19,544 nucleotides of DNA from an uncultured Woeseia sp. (GCA_937925605.1 CALALV010000144.1:1-19544), one strand, 5' to 3'. Positions 1 through 8,055 are shown, numbered from the stretch's first letter. Translations and numbers: made by a program. The notes: generated from the letters alone by a model not told the origin.

Positions 1-98
1 TCGGCAGCGTCGACGCCGAGCGTTTCCACCCGGGCATGAGCATCGACTTCCTCGCACGGATCGGCGAGCTGGTCGCGGCGGCGCTGCGCCGCTACTGA
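1..98 (+). CDS. DUF484 family protein, C-terminal end only (5' truncated by window)
   Basis: An open frame enters from the left edge (first full codon at base 3) and stops with TGA at 96-98. The visible residues include DAERFHPGMSIDFLARIGEL and end in ALRRY. This resembles the C-terminus of DUF484 (GAF-like) proteins, where an RFHPGMGT-type motif precedes a final amphipathic helix. In gammaproteobacteria a DUF484 gene commonly lies directly upstream of xerC, as here (28-base gap). The biochemical role of the family is not established. Only about 31 residues are present, so the call rests on the short motif plus context. Confidence 0.7.
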   Translation, partial: GSVDAERFHPGMSIDFLARIGELVAAALRRY

Positions 99-126
99 GC
101 CCGCGACACGCGCAGCGGAGCCCGCG

Positions 127-1032
127 ATGCGCGAAGCCGATCGACAGGCCATCCCCGAGTTCTCGCGGCACCTCGCGCTCGAGCGCAGGCTGTCGCCGCT
201 TACCTGCCGGAACTACGAGCGCGACCTCGCGGCGCTGGCCGACTGGTGCGCCACGCAGTCCGTCGAGCGCTGGGAGCAGCTCGACGAGGAACACGTGCGC
301 GCTTTCAGCGCCAGCTGCTACCGGCGCGGGCTCGCCGCGCGCAGCATCCAGCGCCGGCTGTCCGCGGCGCGGACCTTCTTCCGCTGGCTGCGCCGCGAAA
401 AGCGCGTCAGCCGCAACCCGGTCACGTCGGTCAGCGCGCCGAAATCGGCGAAGCGCCTGCCCGGCAACCTCGACGCAGACCGCATGGCCCGGCTGCTCGA
501 AATCGAGGGCGAGGGACCGCTGGTCGACCGCGACCGGGCGATCCTCGAGCTGTTCTATTCCTCTGGGCTGCGGCTCGCCGAGCTGACCGGCCTCGACCTG
601 GCCGACCTCGACCTGGCCGACGGCCTGGTCAGGGTGACCGGCAAGGGCAGCAAGGAACGCGTCGTGCCGGTGGGCCGCAAGGCGCGCGAGGCCATCGAGG
701 CCTGGCTCGCCGCGCGCCGCGCGCTGGCCGGCGCGGAGCAGCAGGCGCTGTTCGTCAGTCGCGCGGGCACCCGCCTGAGCCGCCGCGCGGTGCAGCAGCG
801 GGTCGCGCACTGGGCGCGCCGGCAGGGCATCGACGCCCGCGTCTACCCGCACCTGCTGCGGCATTCCTTCGCCACCCACCTGCTCGAGTCGAGTCACGAC
901 CTGCGCGGCGTGCAGGAGCTGCTCGGACACGCGAACATCAGCACGACCCAGGTGTACACCCACCTTGATTTCCAGCACCTGGCCCAGATATACGACGCCA
1001 CGCACCCCCGGGCCCGGGCGAAACGCAAATAG
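127..1032 (+). CDS. xerC: Tyrosine site-specific recombinase XerC
   Basis: A 301-residue tyrosine recombinase. With XerD it resolves chromosome dimers at dif during FtsK-assisted segregation. The N-terminal SAM-like core-binding domain covers roughly residues 8-95 and the catalytic domain about 112-290. All six catalytic positions are present at XerC spacing: R149 (SSGLR), K173 (TGKGSKER), H242 and R245 (HLLRHSFATH), H268 (LLGHANIST) and the nucleophile Y277 (TQVYTHLD). Length matches E. coli XerC (298 residues). XerC rather than XerD is chosen from the DUF484-xerC-hslV context. The ATG at 127 is 28 bases past the upstream stop, and no strong ribosome site is visible. It is a core gene here; no phage or integron features flank it. 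Confidence 0.95.
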   Translation: MREADRQAIPEFSRHLALERRLSPLTCRNYERDLAALADWCATQSVERWEQLDEEHVRAFSASCYRRGLAARSIQRRLSAARTFFRWLRREKRVSRNPVTSVSAPKSAKRLPGNLDADRMARLLEIEGEGPLVDRDRAILELFYSSGLRLAELTGLDLADLDLADGLVRVTGKGSKERVVPVGRKAREAIEAWLAARRALAGAEQQALFVSRAGTRLSRRAVQQRVAHWARRQGIDARVYPHLLRHSFATHLLESSHDLRGVQELLGHANISTTQVYTHLDFQHLAQIYDATHPRARAKRK

Positions 1033-1059
1033 GGCACCTGCCCCGCCTCGCACGGTCTT

Positions 1060-1065
1060 TATACT
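1060..1065 (+). promoter_or_regulatory. Possible -10 element upstream of hslV
   Basis: TATACT stands out in the GC-rich gap between xerC and hslV, about 40 bases before the hslV start. No convincing -35 hexamer lies 16-18 bases upstream. A sigma-32 heat-shock promoter (CTTGAA plus CCCCAT-type boxes), which drives hslVU in E. coli, is not recognisable. Weak call from a single hexamer. Confidence 0.3.
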
Positions 1066-1104
1066 GTGCGCCCCGGCCCACACCCAGTCAGCAGGATCTT
1101 GAGC

Positions 1105-1668
1105 ATGCAACAGTATCGCGGCACCACGATCGTCTCGGTGCGTCGCGGCCGCGCCGTCGCGATGGCCGGCGACGGCCAGGTCAGCCTCGGCAACACGATC
1201 ATGAAGGGCAACGCGCGCAAGGTGCGCCGCCTCGCGGGCGGTGACGTTATCGCCGGCTTCGCCGGCGGCACGGCCGACGCGTTCACGCTGTTCGAACTGT
1301 TCGAGGCGAAGTTCGAGCAGTACGGCAACCTGACCCGTGCGGCGATCGAGCTCGCCAAGGACTGGCGCACCGACCGCCGGCTGCGCCGGCTCGAGGCGTT
1401 GCTGTGCGTCGCCGACGCGGACAAGTCGCTGATCATCTCCGGCAACGGCGACGTGATCGAGCCCGAGCACGACCTGATGGCGATCGGCTCGGGCGGCGCC
1501 TACGCGCAGGCCGCGGCGATGGCGCTCGTGCAGAACACCGACCTGTCCGCGCGCGAGATCGTCGAGCAGGCGCTCGGCATCGCGGCCGAGATCTGCGTCT
1601 ACACGAACGACAACATCGTCGTCGAGGAACTCGACGCCGCCGGCGGCAAAGCGCCGGCGTCGCGCTGA
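1105..1668 (+). CDS. hslV: ATP-dependent protease subunit HslV (ClpQ)
   Basis: Peptidase subunit of the HslUV (ClpYQ) cytoplasmic protease. It is an N-terminal-threonine hydrolase that assembles as two stacked hexamers capped by HslU. The ATG at 1105 gives 187 residues starting MQQYRGTTIVSVRRG. Mature HslV begins at the Thr of TTIVSVRR (T7 here), so a 6-residue propeptide is implied; E. coli has only Met before it. Other family segments are MAGDGQVSLGNTIMK, VRRL followed by a GFAGGTADAFTLFE stretch, and IGSGGAYAQAAA near residues 130-140. An in-frame upstream start at 1066 would add 13 residues unlike the family and was rejected. hslU follows 72 bases downstream, consistent with an operon. 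Confidence 0.96.
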   Translation: MQQYRGTTIVSVRRGRAVAMAGDGQVSLGNTIMKGNARKVRRLAGGDVIAGFAGGTADAFTLFELFEAKFEQYGNLTRAAIELAKDWRTDRRLRRLEALLCVADADKSLIISGNGDVIEPEHDLMAIGSGGAYAQAAAMALVQNTDLSAREIVEQALGIAAEICVYTNDNIVVEELDAAGGKAPASR

Positions 1669-1740
1669 CGCGCGGCACCCAGGCAACGAAAGCCATGAAT
1701 TGACAGCACGAGTATCCATGCAGGCAAGGAAGAAACACGC

Positions 1741-3078
1741 ATGTCCGAAATGACACCCCGGGAAATCGTCCAGGAACTCGACAAGCACATCATCGGCCAG
1801 GACGAGGCGAAGCGCGCGGTCGCGATCGCGCTGCGCAACCGCTGGCGGCGCGTGCAGGTGGCGGAACCGCTCAAGAGCGAGATCACGCCGAAGAACATCC
1901 TGATGATCGGCGCGACCGGCATCGGCAAGACCGAGATCTCGCGGCGACTCGCCAAGCTCGCGCGCGCCCCGTTCATCAAGGTCGAGGCGACCAAGTTCAC
2001 CGAGGTCGGCTACGTCGGCCGCGAGGTCGACAGCATCGTCCGCGACCTCGTGGACATCGCCGTCAAGATGACGCGCGAGCACGCGATGGACAAGGTCCGG
2101 CACCGCGCCGAGGACGCGGCCGAGGAGCGCCTGCTCGACGCGCTGCTGCCGCGCAGCCCGCGGCGCGGTTACGACGACGAGGAGGAGCCCCGCCGCGACG
2201 ATAGCGACACGCGGCAGAAATTCCGCAAGATGCTGCGCGAGGGCCGCCTGGACGACAAGGAAGTGGAGATCGAGATCCAGGCGATGCCGGTCGGGGTCGA
2301 GATCATGGCGCCGCCCGGCATGGAAGAAATGACCAGCCAGCTGCAGGGCATGTTCCAGAACCTCTCCGGCAACCGGCGCAAGACCCGCAAGCTCAAGGTC
2401 GCCGAGGCCATGAAGCTGCTGACCGACGAGGAAGCGGCGAAGATGGTCGACGAGGAAGAGATGAAGGCGCAGGCGCTCGAAGCCGTCGAGCAGCACGGCA
2501 TCGTGTTCATCGACGAAATCGACAAGGTCGCGCGGCGCTCCGAGACCATGGGCGCGGACGTGTCCCGCGAGGGCGTGCAGCGCGACCTGCTGCCGCTGGT
2601 CGAGGGCTGCACCGTCAACACCAAGTACGGCATGGTGCGCACCGATCACATCCTGTTCATCGCCTCCGGCGCCTTCCACGTGTCGAAGCCGTCCGACCTG
2701 ATCCCGGAGCTGCAGGGCCGTTTCCCGATCCGCGTCGAGCTGAAGTCGCTGAAGACCGGGGACTTCGTTCGCATCCTGACCGAGCCGGACGCGTCGCTGA
2801 CCTCGCAGTACCGCGCGCTGATCGCGACCGAGGACGTCGAGCTCGAGTTCACCGACGACGGCGTGCGCCGGCTGGCCGAGGTCGCGTTCCACGTCAACGA
2901 GACCACCGAGAACATCGGCGCGCGCCGCCTGCACACGGTCATGGAACGCCTGCTCGAGCAGGTGTCGTTCGAAGCCTCCGACAAGAGCGGCAGCAAGGTC
3001 GTCGTGGACGCCGCCTACGTCGACGACCATGTCGCCGAGCTGTCGAAGGACGAGGACCTGAGCCGCTACATTCTCTGA
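1741..3078 (+). CDS. hslU: ATP-dependent protease ATPase subunit HslU (ClpY)
   Basis: AAA+ unfoldase that recognises, unfolds and threads substrates into HslV. It has 445 residues against 443 in E. coli. Visible landmarks: the N-terminal segment MTPREIVQELDKHIIGQ; Walker A GATGIGKT at residues 57-64; the substrate-gripping pore loop GYVG at 90-93; a charged I-domain around 140-240; Walker B in GIVFIDEIDKV near 256-266; a sensor-region arginine in LQGRFPIRVEL; and the C-terminal tail EDLSRYIL, which docks into HslV. Walker A has Ala where E. coli has Pro (GPTGVGKT), a mild difference that leaves the lysine and threonine intact. The ribosome site AAGGA at 1726-1730 supports the ATG at 1741. Confidence 0.97.
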   Translation: MSEMTPREIVQELDKHIIGQDEAKRAVAIALRNRWRRVQVAEPLKSEITPKNILMIGATGIGKTEISRRLAKLARAPFIKVEATKFTEVGYVGREVDSIVRDLVDIAVKMTREHAMDKVRHRAEDAAEERLLDALLPRSPRRGYDDEEEPRRDDSDTRQKFRKMLREGRLDDKEVEIEIQAMPVGVEIMAPPGMEEMTSQLQGMFQNLSGNRRKTRKLKVAEAMKLLTDEEAAKMVDEEEMKAQALEAVEQHGIVFIDEIDKVARRSETMGADVSREGVQRDLLPLVEGCTVNTKYGMVRTDHILFIASGAFHVSKPSDLIPELQGRFPIRVELKSLKTGDFVRILTEPDASLTSQYRALIATEDVELEFTDDGVRRLAEVAFHVNETTENIGARRLHTVMERLLEQVSFEASDKSGSKVVVDAAYVDDHVAELSKDEDLSRYIL

Positions 3079-3088
3079 CGCGCCGCCG

Positions 3089-3460
3089 ATGGACCCGGTC
3101 CCGACAGAGATCAGGCTGCGCAAGGCCTCGCGCGTCCTGACCGTCACGTTCGCGGACGGCGCGAGCTACGACCTGCCCTTCGAGTACCTGCGCGTCTACT
3201 CGCCGTCGGCCGAGGTGAAGGGCCACGGGCCGGGCCAGGAAGTGCTGCAGACGGGCAAGGAGAACGTGCGCATCACCCGCATCGAGCCGGTCGGGCGCTA
3301 CGCGCTGAGGCTCGTGTTCGACGACGGTCACGGCACGGGGCTGTACTCGTTTCGCTACCTGGAAACGCTCGGCCGCGAGTACGACGCGCGCTGGGCCGAC
3401 TACCTCGACCGCCTCGCGGCCGCGGGGTATGCTCGCCGTCCGGCAGACGGTGACGCATGA
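3089..3460 (+). CDS. DUF971 (gamma-butyrobetaine hydroxylase-like N-terminal domain) protein
   Basis: A 123-residue single-domain protein. It opens TEIRLRKASRVLTVTFADG and contains LPFEYLRVYSPSAEV and a Y-F/S-RYLETLG-like end, all typical of DUF971. In eukaryotes this domain forms the N-terminus of gamma-butyrobetaine hydroxylase, but the free-standing bacterial protein lacks a catalytic dioxygenase domain and its role is unknown. It starts 10 bases after hslU and overlaps ubiE by 4 bases (ATGA at 3457-3460), so translational coupling to ubiE is likely. The hslU-DUF971-ubiE order recurs in many gammaproteobacteria. Any link to ubiquinone synthesis is inferred only from this neighbourhood. Confidence 0.88.
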   Translation: MDPVPTEIRLRKASRVLTVTFADGASYDLPFEYLRVYSPSAEVKGHGPGQEVLQTGKENVRITRIEPVGRYALRLVFDDGHGTGLYSFRYLETLGREYDARWADYLDRLAAAGYARRPADGDA

Positions 3461-4200
3461 GCGACGAGCAGACGCATTTCGGCTACGAGACCGTGGCGCG
3501 CGACGAAAAGGCGCGGCGCGTGCGCGGCGTGTTCGACTCGGTGGCCTCGCGCTACGACGTCATGAACGACCTGATGTCGGCCGGGCTGCACCGGCTGTGG
3601 AAGCGCTTCACGATCGAGCAGGCCGCGGTGCGCCACGGCCAGTACGTGCTGGATCTCGCCGGCGGGACCGGCGATCTCGCGCTCGCGCTGTCGCGGCGCG
3701 TCGGCAACTCCGGGCGGGTCGTGCTCGCGGACATCAACGCTAGCATGCTGCAGGAGGGCCGCCGGCGCCTCGTCGACCGCGGCGCGGCCGGCAACCTGTG
3801 GATCGCCCAGGTGGATGCCGAGCAGCTACCGTTCGCCGACGCGAGCTTCGACTGCATCACGATGGCCTTCGGCCTGCGCAACGTCACGGACAAGAAGCGC
3901 GCGCTCGCCTCGATGTACCGGGTGCTGAAGCCGGGCGGCCGCCTGCTGGTTCTCGAGTTCTCGCGACCGGCCGCGGCGCTGAAGCCGGCCTACGACCTCT
4001 ACTCCTTCAACGTGCTGCCGCTGCTCGGCAAGCTGATTGCCAGCGACGACGCGAGCTACCGCTACCTCGCCGAGTCGATCCGCATGCACCCGGACCAGGA
4101 CACGCTCGCAGGCATGCTGGAGGACGCAGGCTTCGAGCGCGTACGCTACCGCAACCTCGCAGGCGGCATCGTCGCGCTGCACAGCGGGTTCCGGATCTGA
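3457..4200 (+). CDS. ubiE: Ubiquinone/menaquinone biosynthesis C-methyltransferase UbiE
   Basis: A SAM-dependent class I methyltransferase of 247 residues. It C-methylates the demethoxybenzoquinol intermediate of ubiquinone synthesis, and demethylmenaquinol where menaquinone is made. Family signatures are visible: VFDSVASRYDVMNDLMS near residues 25-43, HRLWK, SAM motif I LDLAGGTGDLA at 65-75, DAEQLPFADASFD and ITMAFGLRNVTDK in the middle, and LEFSRP then YSFNVLPLLGKLIA. The C-terminal GGIVALHSGFRI is typical. It overlaps DUF971 upstream by 4 bases and ubiJ downstream by 1 base (TGATG). The window gives no evidence on menaquinone, so the ubiquinone role is the safer reading. Confidence 0.97.
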   Translation: MSDEQTHFGYETVARDEKARRVRGVFDSVASRYDVMNDLMSAGLHRLWKRFTIEQAAVRHGQYVLDLAGGTGDLALALSRRVGNSGRVVLADINASMLQEGRRRLVDRGAAGNLWIAQVDAEQLPFADASFDCITMAFGLRNVTDKKRALASMYRVLKPGGRLLVLEFSRPAAALKPAYDLYSFNVLPLLGKLIASDDASYRYLAESIRMHPDQDTLAGMLEDAGFERVRYRNLAGGIVALHSGFRI

Positions 4201-4820
4201 TGGACCCGCTCTACGCCCTGTTCAATCCGCTCGTCGACCTCGTCAATCGCCGTATCGGCGAATCCACCCCGGCGCGGCGGCTCGCGAAGAGCCTGGACGG
4301 GCGCACGGTCGCGGTGCGGGTCCGCAACACCGGGCTCGCGGTCGCGGCAAGCGTTGCCGAGGGTCGCCTGCGGCTGACGACCGCGGACGAGGTCGAGCCC
4401 GACGCGCTGATCGAGGGCTCGCTGTTCGCGCTCGCACGGCTCGCCGGCGAGGACAGCGAGACGCTGGTCCGCGACGGCAGCGTCGGCTTCAGCGGCGACG
4501 CGATCGTCGCGAACGAATTCCGCGAGCTGCTGCGCCACGGCCGCCCTGACTGGGAGGAACAGCTCGCCGGCCTGGTCGGCGACGCCGCCGCGCACGGCGT
4601 TGGCGAAGCGGTACGGGGCCTCGGCCGCTGGGGACGCGAAGCCCGCAGCACGCTGCAGCAGAACATCGGCGAATACCTGCAGGAAGAAAGCCGCACGCTG
4701 CCCACCCGCTTCGAGGTCGAGGAGTTCGGCGAGGCGGTGCAGGTGCTGCGCGACGATGTCGCCCGCCTCGAGGCGCGGCTCGCCCGGCTGGAAGCCGCGT
4801 CCGGGAGCGACGCACGGTGA
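4200..4820 (+). CDS. ubiJ: Ubiquinone biosynthesis accessory factor UbiJ (SCP2 domain)
   Basis: A 206-residue protein with an N-terminal SCP2-type lipid-binding domain (roughly residues 15-110, including LFALARLAGEDSE and GDAIVANEFRELL) and a C-terminal helical, coiled-coil-prone tail ending in VARLEARLARLEAA. In E. coli, UbiJ with UbiK binds lipids and scaffolds the soluble Ubi metabolon needed for aerobic ubiquinone synthesis. The start ATG at 4200 shares its A with the ubiE stop codon (TGATG), and the end overlaps the ubiB GTG start by 4 bases. The ubiE-ubiJ-ubiB order matches E. coli. Sequence similarity in this family is low, so the call leans on length, domain type and context. Confidence 0.9.
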   Translation: MDPLYALFNPLVDLVNRRIGESTPARRLAKSLDGRTVAVRVRNTGLAVAASVAEGRLRLTTADEVEPDALIEGSLFALARLAGEDSETLVRDGSVGFSGDAIVANEFRELLRHGRPDWEEQLAGLVGDAAAHGVGEAVRGLGRWGREARSTLQQNIGEYLQEESRTLPTRFEVEEFGEAVQVLRDDVARLEARLARLEAASGSDAR

Positions 4821-6475
4821 TCGCGGGCACCATCCGCAGGCGGCGCACGCTGCTCCGCCTGCTCGATATCCAGCGCGTGCTCGTCCGCCACGGCCTCGAC
4901 GAGATCATTCGCAAGGTCCACCTGCTGCGACCGCTCCGCTTCGTCTTCTACCTGTTCCCGCGCGCCCGCGACGTCTCGGAACCGCTCGGCAAGCGCCTGC
5001 GGCTCGCGCTCGAGGAGCTCGGGCCGATCTTCGTGAAGTTCGGCCAGGCGCTGTCCACGCGCCGCGACCTGCTGCCGCCGGACGTCGCCGACGAGCTCGC
5101 GAAGCTGCAGGACCAGGTGCCGCCGTTCCCGGCCGCCGAGGCGCTCGCGATCCTCGAGCGCGCCTATGGCCGACCGGCCGCGGAGGTGTTCGCGCGCTTC
5201 GACGAGGAGCCGCTCGCCGCGGCCTCGATCGCGCAGGTGCACGGCGCCGCGCTCGCCGACGGCACCGAGGTCATCGTCAAGGTCCTGCGGCCCGGCGTGC
5301 GCCGGCTGATCGACCGCGACCTCGAGGTGCTGTACGCGATCGCCGCGCTCGCCGACCGCTACTGGACCGACGGCAAGCGCCTGCGGCCGCTCGAGGTCGT
5401 CGCCGAGTACGAGAAGACCATCGTCGACGAGCTGGACCTTCTGCGCGAGGGCGCAAACGCGGCCCAGCTGAAGCGCAACTTCGCCGGCTCCGACCTGCTG
5501 TACGTGCCGGAGATCTACTGGGACTACTGCCGCCCGCAGGTGCTGGTACAGGAGCGCATCTACGGCATCCCGATCAGCGACATGGACGCGCTGCGGGCCG
5601 CGAAGGCGAACATCAGGCGGCTCGCCGAGAACGGCGTAGAGATTTTTTTCACCCAGGTGTTCCGGCACAACTTCTTCCATGCCGACATGCACCCGGGCAA
5701 CATCTTCGTGCAGGTCGACGACCCCGAGCACCCGCGCTACGCCGCGATCGACTTCGGCATCGTCGGCACGCTGAGCGCGCTGGACCAGCGCTACCTGGCC
5801 GAGAACTTCCTGGCCTTCTTCGACCGTGACTACCACAAGATCGCGAAGCTGCACGTCGACTCCGGCTGGGTGCCGCCGGACACGCGGATCGACGAGCTCG
5901 AATCGGCGGTGCGCACGGTCTGCGAGCCGATCTTCAACAAGCCGTTGTCCGAGATTTCCTTCGGCCAGGTGCTGCTGCGCCTGTTCGAGACCGCGCGACG
6001 CTTCCGCATGGAAGTGCAGCCGCAGCTGATCCTGCTCCAGAAAACGCTGCTCAACATCGAAGGCCTGGGCCGCGAGCTCTACCCGCAGCTCGACCTGTGG
6101 GAGACGGCGCAGCCGGTGCTGCGCCGCTGGATGGACGAGCAGGTCGGCGGGCGCGCCGTCATCGACAGCATCCGCGAGAACCTGCCGCAGCTGCGCGAGG
6201 CGCTGCGCGAGCTGCCCGGTGCGATCAAGGTGCTGGCCGACCAGGCGGCCGAGGGCAAGCTTTCGATGCGGGTCGAGTCCGCCGGCCTCGCCCGCATCGA
6301 GCGCGAACTGGAACGCCAGCGCCGCGAACGCGTGCTGCTGTTCGCCGCCGCGACCGCGAGCGGCTGCGGTACGCTGCTGCTCGCGCTGGCGACGTTGCCG
6401 TGGCTCGGCTGGACGCTGCTCGGGGGCGGGCTGCTCGGCTTCGTCATCGGCGCGCGAACGAACGGTCGCCGCTAG
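4817..6475 (+). CDS. ubiB: Ubiquinone biosynthesis regulatory protein kinase-like UbiB
   Basis: An ABC1/ADCK/UbiB atypical kinase-like protein of 552 residues (E. coli 546). It is a membrane-anchored ATPase required for ubiquinone synthesis; family work ascribes it a role in extracting or presenting lipid intermediates rather than protein phosphorylation. Visible features: the family-specific KxGQ motif as KFGQ at 74-77; the Ala-rich nucleotide loop in LAAASIAQVHG; the ATP-site Lys K155 in VIVKVLRPG; the catalytic-loop equivalent HADMHPGN with D290 and N295; the DFG-like D312 in AIDFGIVG; and two C-terminal hydrophobic helices at about 506-546. The start is GTG at 4817, inside the last codons of ubiJ (GTGA overlap). 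A seven-T run at 5643-5649 lies within the gene. Confidence 0.97.
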   Translation: MIAGTIRRRRTLLRLLDIQRVLVRHGLDEIIRKVHLLRPLRFVFYLFPRARDVSEPLGKRLRLALEELGPIFVKFGQALSTRRDLLPPDVADELAKLQDQVPPFPAAEALAILERAYGRPAAEVFARFDEEPLAAASIAQVHGAALADGTEVIVKVLRPGVRRLIDRDLEVLYAIAALADRYWTDGKRLRPLEVVAEYEKTIVDELDLLREGANAAQLKRNFAGSDLLYVPEIYWDYCRPQVLVQERIYGIPISDMDALRAAKANIRRLAENGVEIFFTQVFRHNFFHADMHPGNIFVQVDDPEHPRYAAIDFGIVGTLSALDQRYLAENFLAFFDRDYHKIAKLHVDSGWVPPDTRIDELESAVRTVCEPIFNKPLSEISFGQVLLRLFETARRFRMEVQPQLILLQKTLLNIEGLGRELYPQLDLWETAQPVLRRWMDEQVGGRAVIDSIRENLPQLREALRELPGAIKVLADQAAEGKLSMRVESAGLARIERELERQRRERVLLFAAATASGCGTLLLALATLPWLGWTLLGGGLLGFVIGARTNGRR

Positions 6476-6563
6476 CGTAGCGAATCCTCGGATCGCATCG
6501 TTACTTGGCACCAGGCCGGCGCGCCGCAAGCCGCCGTGCCGCATCGATTACACTGCCCAGCGC

Positions 6564-7244
6564 ATGAACGAGCACCACCGCACGATTCGCACCTTCGTCC
6601 GCCGCAGCGGCCGGCTGACGCCCGCGCAGCAGCGGGCGCTCGAGGAACTGTGGCCGCGCTGGGGCGTGCCGCCGGGCGACGGCCCGCTCGCGTTCGAAGA
6701 ACTGTTCGGCCGCAGCGCGCCGCGCGTGCTCGAGATCGGCTTCGGCAACGGCGAGACGCTGGTCGAGCAGGCGGCGGCGAACCCCGGGCAGGACTACCTC
6801 GGCATCGAGGTGCACGAGCCCGGCGTCGGGCACTGCCTGCTCGCGCTCGAGCGGGCCGGCATCGACAACCTGCGGCTGGTCGCACAGGACGCGCTCGAGA
6901 TCCTGCGCGAGCGGGTGCCGGACGGCTCGCTCGCGCGCATCAACCTGTATTTCCCGGACCCGTGGCCGAAGAAGCGGCACCACAAGCGGCGCATGCTGAA
7001 CGACGTTTTCCTGGAACTCGCCGCGCGCAAGCTCGCGCCGGGCGGTCACCTGCACGTCGCGACGGACTGGGCCGGCTACGCCGAGCACATCGACGAAGTT
7101 ATTGCCCGCTCGGAGCACTTCCGCACGGCGGAGCGCCGGCGGCATGCGGGCGAGGCGCCGCTGGAACGGCCGACGACCAAGTTCGAGCGCCGCGGCCTGA
7201 AAAAAGGCCACGCGATCGTCGACTGGAAGCTCGAGCGCAATTAG
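6564..7244 (+). CDS. trmB: tRNA (guanine-N7-)-methyltransferase TrmB
   Basis: A 226-residue SAM-dependent enzyme that makes m7G at position 46 of tRNA variable loops. The opening RTIRTFVRRSGRLTPAQQRA is characteristic. SAM motif I is VLEIGFGNGE at residues 55-64. The signature PDPWPKKRHHKRR lies at 131-143, followed by LAPGGHLHVATDWAGYAEH and the C-terminal TKFERRGLKKGHAIVDW. The ATG at 6564 lacks an obvious ribosome site, but it places the conserved N-terminal arginine-rich segment correctly; the in-frame sequence upstream is ubiB-antisense-like and not homologous. It lies 88 bases after ubiB on the same strand and could be read through from it. Confidence 0.95.
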   Translation: MNEHHRTIRTFVRRSGRLTPAQQRALEELWPRWGVPPGDGPLAFEELFGRSAPRVLEIGFGNGETLVEQAAANPGQDYLGIEVHEPGVGHCLLALERAGIDNLRLVAQDALEILRERVPDGSLARINLYFPDPWPKKRHHKRRMLNDVFLELAARKLAPGGHLHVATDWAGYAEHIDEVIARSEHFRTAERRRHAGEAPLERPTTKFERRGLKKGHAIVDWKLERN

Positions 7245-7307
7245 TGGCTTATCAACGCCCTGCACGGCCTCCGGACAAACGCGTAGAGGAAGCGCGCGTA
7301 ACACGCC

Positions 7308-7335
7308 TTGCCAAGCCTGCTCATTGATCTATAAG
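7308..7335 (+). promoter_or_regulatory. Predicted sigma-70 promoter for the DUF6763-like gene
   Basis: TTGCCA (7308-7313) and TATAAG (7330-7335) are separated by 16 bases, each one or two mismatches from consensus. They sit in a locally AT-richer patch between trmB and the next gene. Transcription would start near 7342, giving a leader of about 60 bases before the ATG at 7404. No operator is recognised. Confidence 0.5.
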
Positions 7336-7403
7336 TTGATTAAAGAGGACGACACTCACCCGACAGGGATGTCCCCGTGCGGAAACGCATCGAGGGTAAC
7401 CCC

Positions 7404-7697
7404 ATGGCAGTCGCTTATCCCCAGGTCGGGCACTGGTACCGGCGCGCCAACCGCGCACTGTTCGAGGTCGTCGCGCTCGACGAACAGGACGGCACGGTCG
7501 AACTGCAGTACTTCGACGGCACCATCGACGAGATAGACCTCGAGAGCTGGCCGGCGCTGCTGATCGAGCGCGTGCGTGCGCCGGAAGACTGGACCGGCTC
7601 CCTCGACGTCAACCCCGAGGACTTCGTCAGCAACGACATGGGCGAACTGCCGGTCGGCTGGCACGACCCGCTCGAGATCCTCGAAAAGGCCGAGTAG
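7404..7697 (+). CDS. Small acidic DUF6763-like protein
   Basis: A 97-residue acidic protein opening AYPQVGHWYRRANRALFEVV and containing LQYFDGTIDEIDLESW, PEDWTGSLD and a C-terminal segment SNDMGELPVGWHDPLE. The pattern (WY, FEVVALDE, VELQYFDG, EDWTG) matches my recollection of the DUF6763 family of small gammaproteobacterial proteins; no function is known to me. The ATG at 7404 is preferred over the in-frame GTG at 7377 because GAGGGT (7392-7397) is well placed before it. There is no signal peptide or membrane segment. Its stop is one base from the stop of the convergent Rieske gene. Confidence 0.75.
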   Translation: MAVAYPQVGHWYRRANRALFEVVALDEQDGTVELQYFDGTIDEIDLESWPALLIERVRAPEDWTGSLDVNPEDFVSNDMGELPVGWHDPLEILEKAE

Positions 7698-7698
7698 C

Positions 7699-8055
7699 TC
7701 AGGCCGCGTCGGGTCCCTCGACCCAGATCTCGCCGTCGACGATCTCGACCGGCAGCGCGCGCAGCCGCTTGCCCGTGCACGGCCCGCCGACGCAGAGCCC
7801 CGTGTCGATCTCGTACACGGCGCCGTGCGAGGCGCAGATGATCAGGCTTTCGTCCTTCGTCAGGAAACTGTCCGGCTTGAAGTTCAGCGGATGGCCGACG
7901 TGCATGCAGTAATTCTGGTAGGCAAAGACCGACTGGCCCTCGCGCACGACGAAGCCACGGAACGGCCAGTCGCCCTCGCCGATCGTGAATTCCCGGCAGC
8001 CCGGGTCGGCGAGTTCGTCGAGCCGGCCGACCCGCTGGCGGCGCGTCGTCGTCAT
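7699..8055 (-). CDS. Small Rieske-type [2Fe-2S] protein
   Basis: A 118-residue single Rieske domain. The two cluster-binding boxes are visible: C50-x-H52 in NYCMHVGHPL and C74-x2-H77 in CASHGAVYEIDTG, which together bind one 2Fe-2S cluster through two Cys and two His. No membrane anchor, signal peptide or oxygenase domain is present, so it resembles a soluble Rieske ferredoxin. The usual Rieske loop continues LCVGGPCTGKRL, with two further cysteines (C87 and C91 region), as is common in this class. It overlaps the AmpG-type gene by 4 bases (ATGA at 8052-8055) and is the last gene of the three-gene minus-strand run. Its redox partner is unknown. Confidence 0.9.
   Translation of the reverse strand: MTTTRRQRVGRLDELADPGCREFTIGEGDWPFRGFVVREGQSVFAYQNYCMHVGHPLNFKPDSFLTKDESLIICASHGAVYEIDTGLCVGGPCTGKRLRALPVEIVDGEIWVEGPDAA

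Noticed and set aside
127..1032. Phage or integrative-element integrase
   Set aside because: The tyrosine recombinase has XerC length and residue spacing and sits in the standard DUF484-xerC-hslVU order. No att site, tRNA or phage genes are present.
1700..1705. Consensus TTGACA between hslV and hslU as a separate hslU promoter
   Set aside because: No -10-like hexamer occurs 15-19 bases downstream (that stretch is GGCAAG-like), so it is probably chance; hslU is better read as co-transcribed with hslV.
4211..6544. 777-residue minus-strand open frame opposite ubiJ and ubiB
   Set aside because: It is a shadow frame produced by high GC at third positions. The plus strand has well-conserved UbiJ and UbiB motifs in exact operon spacing.
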